Positions 60,913 through 64,000 of a stretch of DNA of 64,000 nucleotides are shown here, one piece after another. Positions within the stretch are counted from its first letter, which is position 1, and each line of letters opens with the position of its first letter. This DNA is from Carex sylvatica. Taxonomy: Eukaryota; Streptophyta; Magnoliopsida; Poales; Cyperaceae. The position numbers and the translations under genes were made by a program. Under the pieces are notes generated by a model. The model searched no databases, was not told where the DNA came from, and saw only the letters and a program-made list of their open reading frames with translations. Location of the stretch: positions 146,501-210,500 of the forward strand of contig CAXKVR010000118.1 in assembly GCA_964058845.1 (NCBI GenBank), written 5' to 3'.

Positions 60913-61279
60913 CAGGGTGGAGTCAGAATTTTCATCAGATAAGAGTAAAAAATTATCGAATCGAATTTAAATAATATATCGAATTTAAATCCATTAACTA
61001 ATTGGATACTCGCTAAAAAACAATGTTTTAACTTATATTTTCTAATATTCTGACTTGTAATTTCTAATGTTTTAACTTATAATTCTAATTATCAATTATA
61101 ATTCAAAAAATTTATTTTGATTTTAATATTAAATTTAACCCGAATTACAAATCAAACAATCAGACGGGGGCAATTTTTTTTTCAGAGGGAGGCAGAGTCG
61201 ATCGGTATCGATAAATCACCACTAAAACTCGAAATTCAGGAGGGCGGCTGCCCCCTGGTCTATACTGGGTCCGCGCCTG
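60913..61279. mobile_element. hAT MITE, 367 bp, perfect 8-bp TSD
   Basis: Left end CAGGGTGGAGTCAGAATTTT; right end on the minus strand CAGGCGCGGACCCAGTATAG. Flanked by ACTATGTT on both sides (60905-60912 and 61280-61287), the hAT target size. No coding. Confidence 0.85.
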
Positions 61280-61358
61280 ACTATGTTTGTGCCTACCTTT
61301 ATGTAAAATAGTTATATGTAGTGATTTTAACACACACATATGTGTGTGTGTAGAGTGG

Positions 61359-61556
61359 GAAAAATGGCACGCCGGAGCTGGTTCCGTCACGGAACGGCAC
61401 GGCTCCGTCACGGCACGGGTGTCAGATACATGCCGTGCCTCGCGTGTCCCGTGCCGTGACTATTCGCGTGCCGTGACCAATTGTTAACAAAGAAGACACG
61501 GCACGGAAATTATTTTCGTCACGGCACGGCACGGAACGGAAGACACGGTTCCAATT
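61359..61556. repeat. subterminal GGCACGG/CCGTGCC motif cluster
   Basis: At least eight copies of GGCACGG or its complement within 200 bp, in both orientations and partly overlapping (for example ACGGCACGGCACGG at about 61520). In hAT elements such subterminal clusters are transposase-binding sites. Confidence 0.7.
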
Positions 61557-62367
61557 TGAAAAAAAGGTGTACTGGTACTGGTAACGTTCAGTGGTGTCAC
61601 TAAGCCGTGTGGCGTGAGAAGGTAGGAGAGACTAGGAGTAGGAGCGCAAGATGATTTGACAACTCATTATTATTATTATTTATTTTTATTTTTTTACGAA
61701 AGGTGATTTACTGATTTGACAATTACCCTAGGTCTCATGAATTCTCCATTCACCACAGCACAAATGCATTTCTTAATTCTCCATTCAGCGTTTCCGCTCG
61801 ATCGCTCCTAGTCTCCTACTCTCACCATTCATCACACTTCACTAATTTGCTTCACCATACAGAAATTGTTCTCAATCGTCTCTTTCTCGCCAGAAATTGT
61901 TCTTCAACAGTTCAAGTACGGAAAAGCTGTCACTCGAATTTCCTTTGATTTTTTGGCAATTTAAAGGTCAGAAATTTATTTTTTTATTTCAAATTTGTTT
62001 GAAAAAGACAATTCAATATGCATGTCGGCATGGAAAAATAGAAGAAATTCCTTGAAATAATTATTCTGTAATTTTTTGTTATTATTTTGCATTTCTAAGT
62101 GTAAGGAAAAATGAGTAGAAAGTCTTCAAAAATTAAATAATTGTTATGTATGAATTTCTAAGTGTAGGAGACACCTTTGTATTCTAAGCAATTTTAGTTG
62201 TATGTGATTATTTGTGCATTCAAGCATATTAGTTTAGAAGACAGCATATTGAGAATAGTAGTAGAAAGTCTAAAAAAAATGAAATAATTGTTCTATAATT
62301 GTTCTGTAAATATTTATATGCATGTTTTCTAAAATTTTCATTACCTATTTTCATATATAACAGAATT

Positions 62368-63977
62368 ATGGATCCAAATCAAACTTGGATTGACCTTGTC
62401 AATGTCGTTGGTCATGAGTTGAACGATCCGAACTATGTTGATGCGGTTGTTGGTGCTGTTGGCTTGAACCTATCAATTGGTCTTCCGCCGCGAGCCCCGC
62501 AATTGGAAAATGCTCCAGTCACACCAATGTCGGGATCTTCTCATTCTTCTTCATCCATGGGCTCCACAACAACACAGGTGGTGGGAGGAACCAACGAAAC
62601 ACCTAATGTGCAAGTCAAGAAGCCTATAATCATTAGAGAGCACAAAGCTGTTTGCTGGTCAATCTTTAAAGAGGTAAAAGATGTAGACAATGTTACTGTA
62701 GGAGGTATGTGCTTAATATACAAAAAAGAATACAAGTACAAGGGTGAAACTGGAACTGGTTCATTTATTAAACATAAGGCCTACCATGACAAAAGAGGTG
62801 AATATGTATCCGAAGAATTTAGTACCCAAATGGTGCAAACCCAACTGGGTGTTGGCGGAGGGTACTTTAGGTACGATCCTGATAAGGTTAGAAAGGGTTT
62901 AATCAAATATTGTGTGCGGTCAGAAAAACCTTTGTCAATGGCAGTTGACCCATTTTTTGAAGAATTCATTAGAGATTGCTTGCACCCCCAGTACAAGAAA
63001 TCTTATAAAAAAAAGGTAAGGGATGATTTGATGAACCAATTCTGGATCAAAAGAGCTGAACTTTACGATGAATTCAAGGAGGCCAAACATAAGGTAGCTG
63101 TAACGTCTGACATATGCACGGCAAGTAAACATAATTTAGCGTATTGTTCTGTGACCGCTCATTGGATTTCAGAGGATACCAATATTGGGTGCTGGATTTT
63201 AAACAAAAGAATCCTTGCTTTTCGGGTCCTGGATTATCTCCATGACGCACGGTCAATTTTTGAATACATTTTGAGTGTACTGGATGAATATCACATACGT
63301 GACAAGGTATTTGCAATGGCGTTTGATAACGCTTCTAACAACAACGCAGCACTTCAGCTTTTAGCCAATACTCTCCAACCGATATGTGACGGGATTTTTT
63401 TTCACACGAAATGTGCATGTCACATCCTGAATTTAATGGTCCATGCAGGCCTTAAGCCTGAACCAATTGAGAAACTACTTCACAAGTACAAGGAGGCACT
63501 TCGATTTCTCGATTCGAGTGTGAAGACAAAGCAGAGCTTTGCAACCGTATGAATGTCCCTGTGGTTAATATTCCTTCGGATGTCGATACCCGTTGGAATT
63601 CGACGTATCAACTTTTAAAGAAAACACTACACTTGAAACCAGCTATAGATCAACACCTAAGTAATAGTGTGGCGGGTCAGGAATTTCAACTCACATTCGA
63701 GGAGTGGCGGTCACTAGAGCATATGATTCCCTTCTTAGAATGTTTCTATGTAGCAACAGTACGACTGTCTACCAGCTACACACCCACATCAAGCGCTCTA
63801 TTAGAAGAGCTTGTCACCATTTCTGATTGGTATGCTACACAAATGTCGACTTTGTGTGACAACAACATTTTGTGGTTTGCATTGCAGCCGATACGTGAGA
63901 AATTTCTCAAGTATTGGCAAGATGTCCCCAAACTCACGATTATTGCAAGTTGCCTTGACCCGAGGTTAGTGTTATAA
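62368..63977 (+). pseudogene. hAT transposase (RICESLEEPER/Ac type), frameshifted
   Basis: Frame 1 from ATG 62368 (just after an acceptor TATATAACAG) runs 394 aa to TGA 63552; frame 2 (63549-63977) continues the family for 142 aa, so one base is missing near 63548. Residues 97-140 are a BED finger with W97, F100, C115, H136 and H140, but the second Cys of C-x2-C is Tyr118. The RNase-H-like core follows: D248 in AVTSDICTASKHN, D320 in FAMAFDNASNNN, CxxH at C349-H352, then DVDTRWNSTY and KYW..ASCLDPR in the second frame. It ends at TAA soon after DPR, possibly because GAGGTTAGT is an intron donor; the C-terminal dimerisation domain is absent from the window. Hypothesis: inactive copy, because of frameshift and lost zinc ligand. 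Confidence 0.9.
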
Positions 63978-64000
63978 TAAATTTTAAAACTGAATTTTAA

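Larger units (their letters stand above)
61351..64000 (+). mobile_element. large Ac-like hAT element, right end outside window
   Basis: A likely terminus TAGAGTGGGAAAAATGGCAC at 61351 is followed by dense subterminal repeats, a 5' leader and a transposase. The preceding octamer TGTGTGTG could be the target duplication. The other end is beyond 64000, so terminus and duplication cannot be confirmed here. Confidence 0.6.

Overview
The window is nuclear DNA from a flowering plant, most likely a eudicot. It is AT-rich, its genes have GT-AG introns, and it carries a Kunitz/miraculin-type inhibitor, a SINA-like RING E3 ligase, plant-type hAT and Mutator-like MITEs, a tRNA-derived SINE and a Ty3/gypsy-style LTR. 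Intact genes are few. Most of the window is transposon debris, segmental duplications and gene fragments.

Region by region. 1-4 kb: hAT-like remnant, a decayed minus-strand gene with duplicated exons, a long poly-G tract, and an E2F/G-box promoter-like cluster. 4.6-5.4 kb: an intact Kunitz inhibitor gene (minus) with TATA box and poly(A) signals. 5.5-9.6 kb: gene-free. 9.6-11.4 kb: a SINA-like E3 ligase (plus, three coding exons). 11.4-16.9 kb: gene-free, with a 424-bp foldback element. 16.9-22.2 kb: two copies of an approximately 0.8-kb direct duplication bracketing a decayed OTU deubiquitinase, a tandem duplication and a Pro/Ser-rich repeat ORF. 23-25.5 kb: a cluster of Mutator-like MITEs with 9-bp target-site duplications. 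27.2-27.8 kb: a possible small secreted-peptide gene. 28-30 kb: a duplicated segment flanking a broken extended-PHD-finger fragment.

34.4-44.7 kb is a complex higher-order tandem array. Its units alternate between about 0.53-0.60 kb and about 1.50-1.58 kb. Each carries a roughly 80-bp hairpin with near-perfect 24-bp arms, and in three of ten copies the loop is inverted. 44.7-47.3 kb is a second tandem family with a period near 1.13 kb, in which minus-strand exons with compatible splice phases can be joined into a C-terminal gene model. A promoter/first-exon-like segment lies at 47.8-48.06 kb.

48-61 kb holds MITEs, a SINE, tandem duplications, an LTR-like block with palindromic subrepeats, and a hAT MITE with a perfect 8-bp TSD. 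The right edge (61.35 kb onward) is the 5' part of a large Ac-like hAT element whose transposase is frameshifted and runs to, or past, the window end.

The genes do not form a pathway. The main themes are gene fragments bracketed by duplications, and local amplification of hairpin-bearing units.
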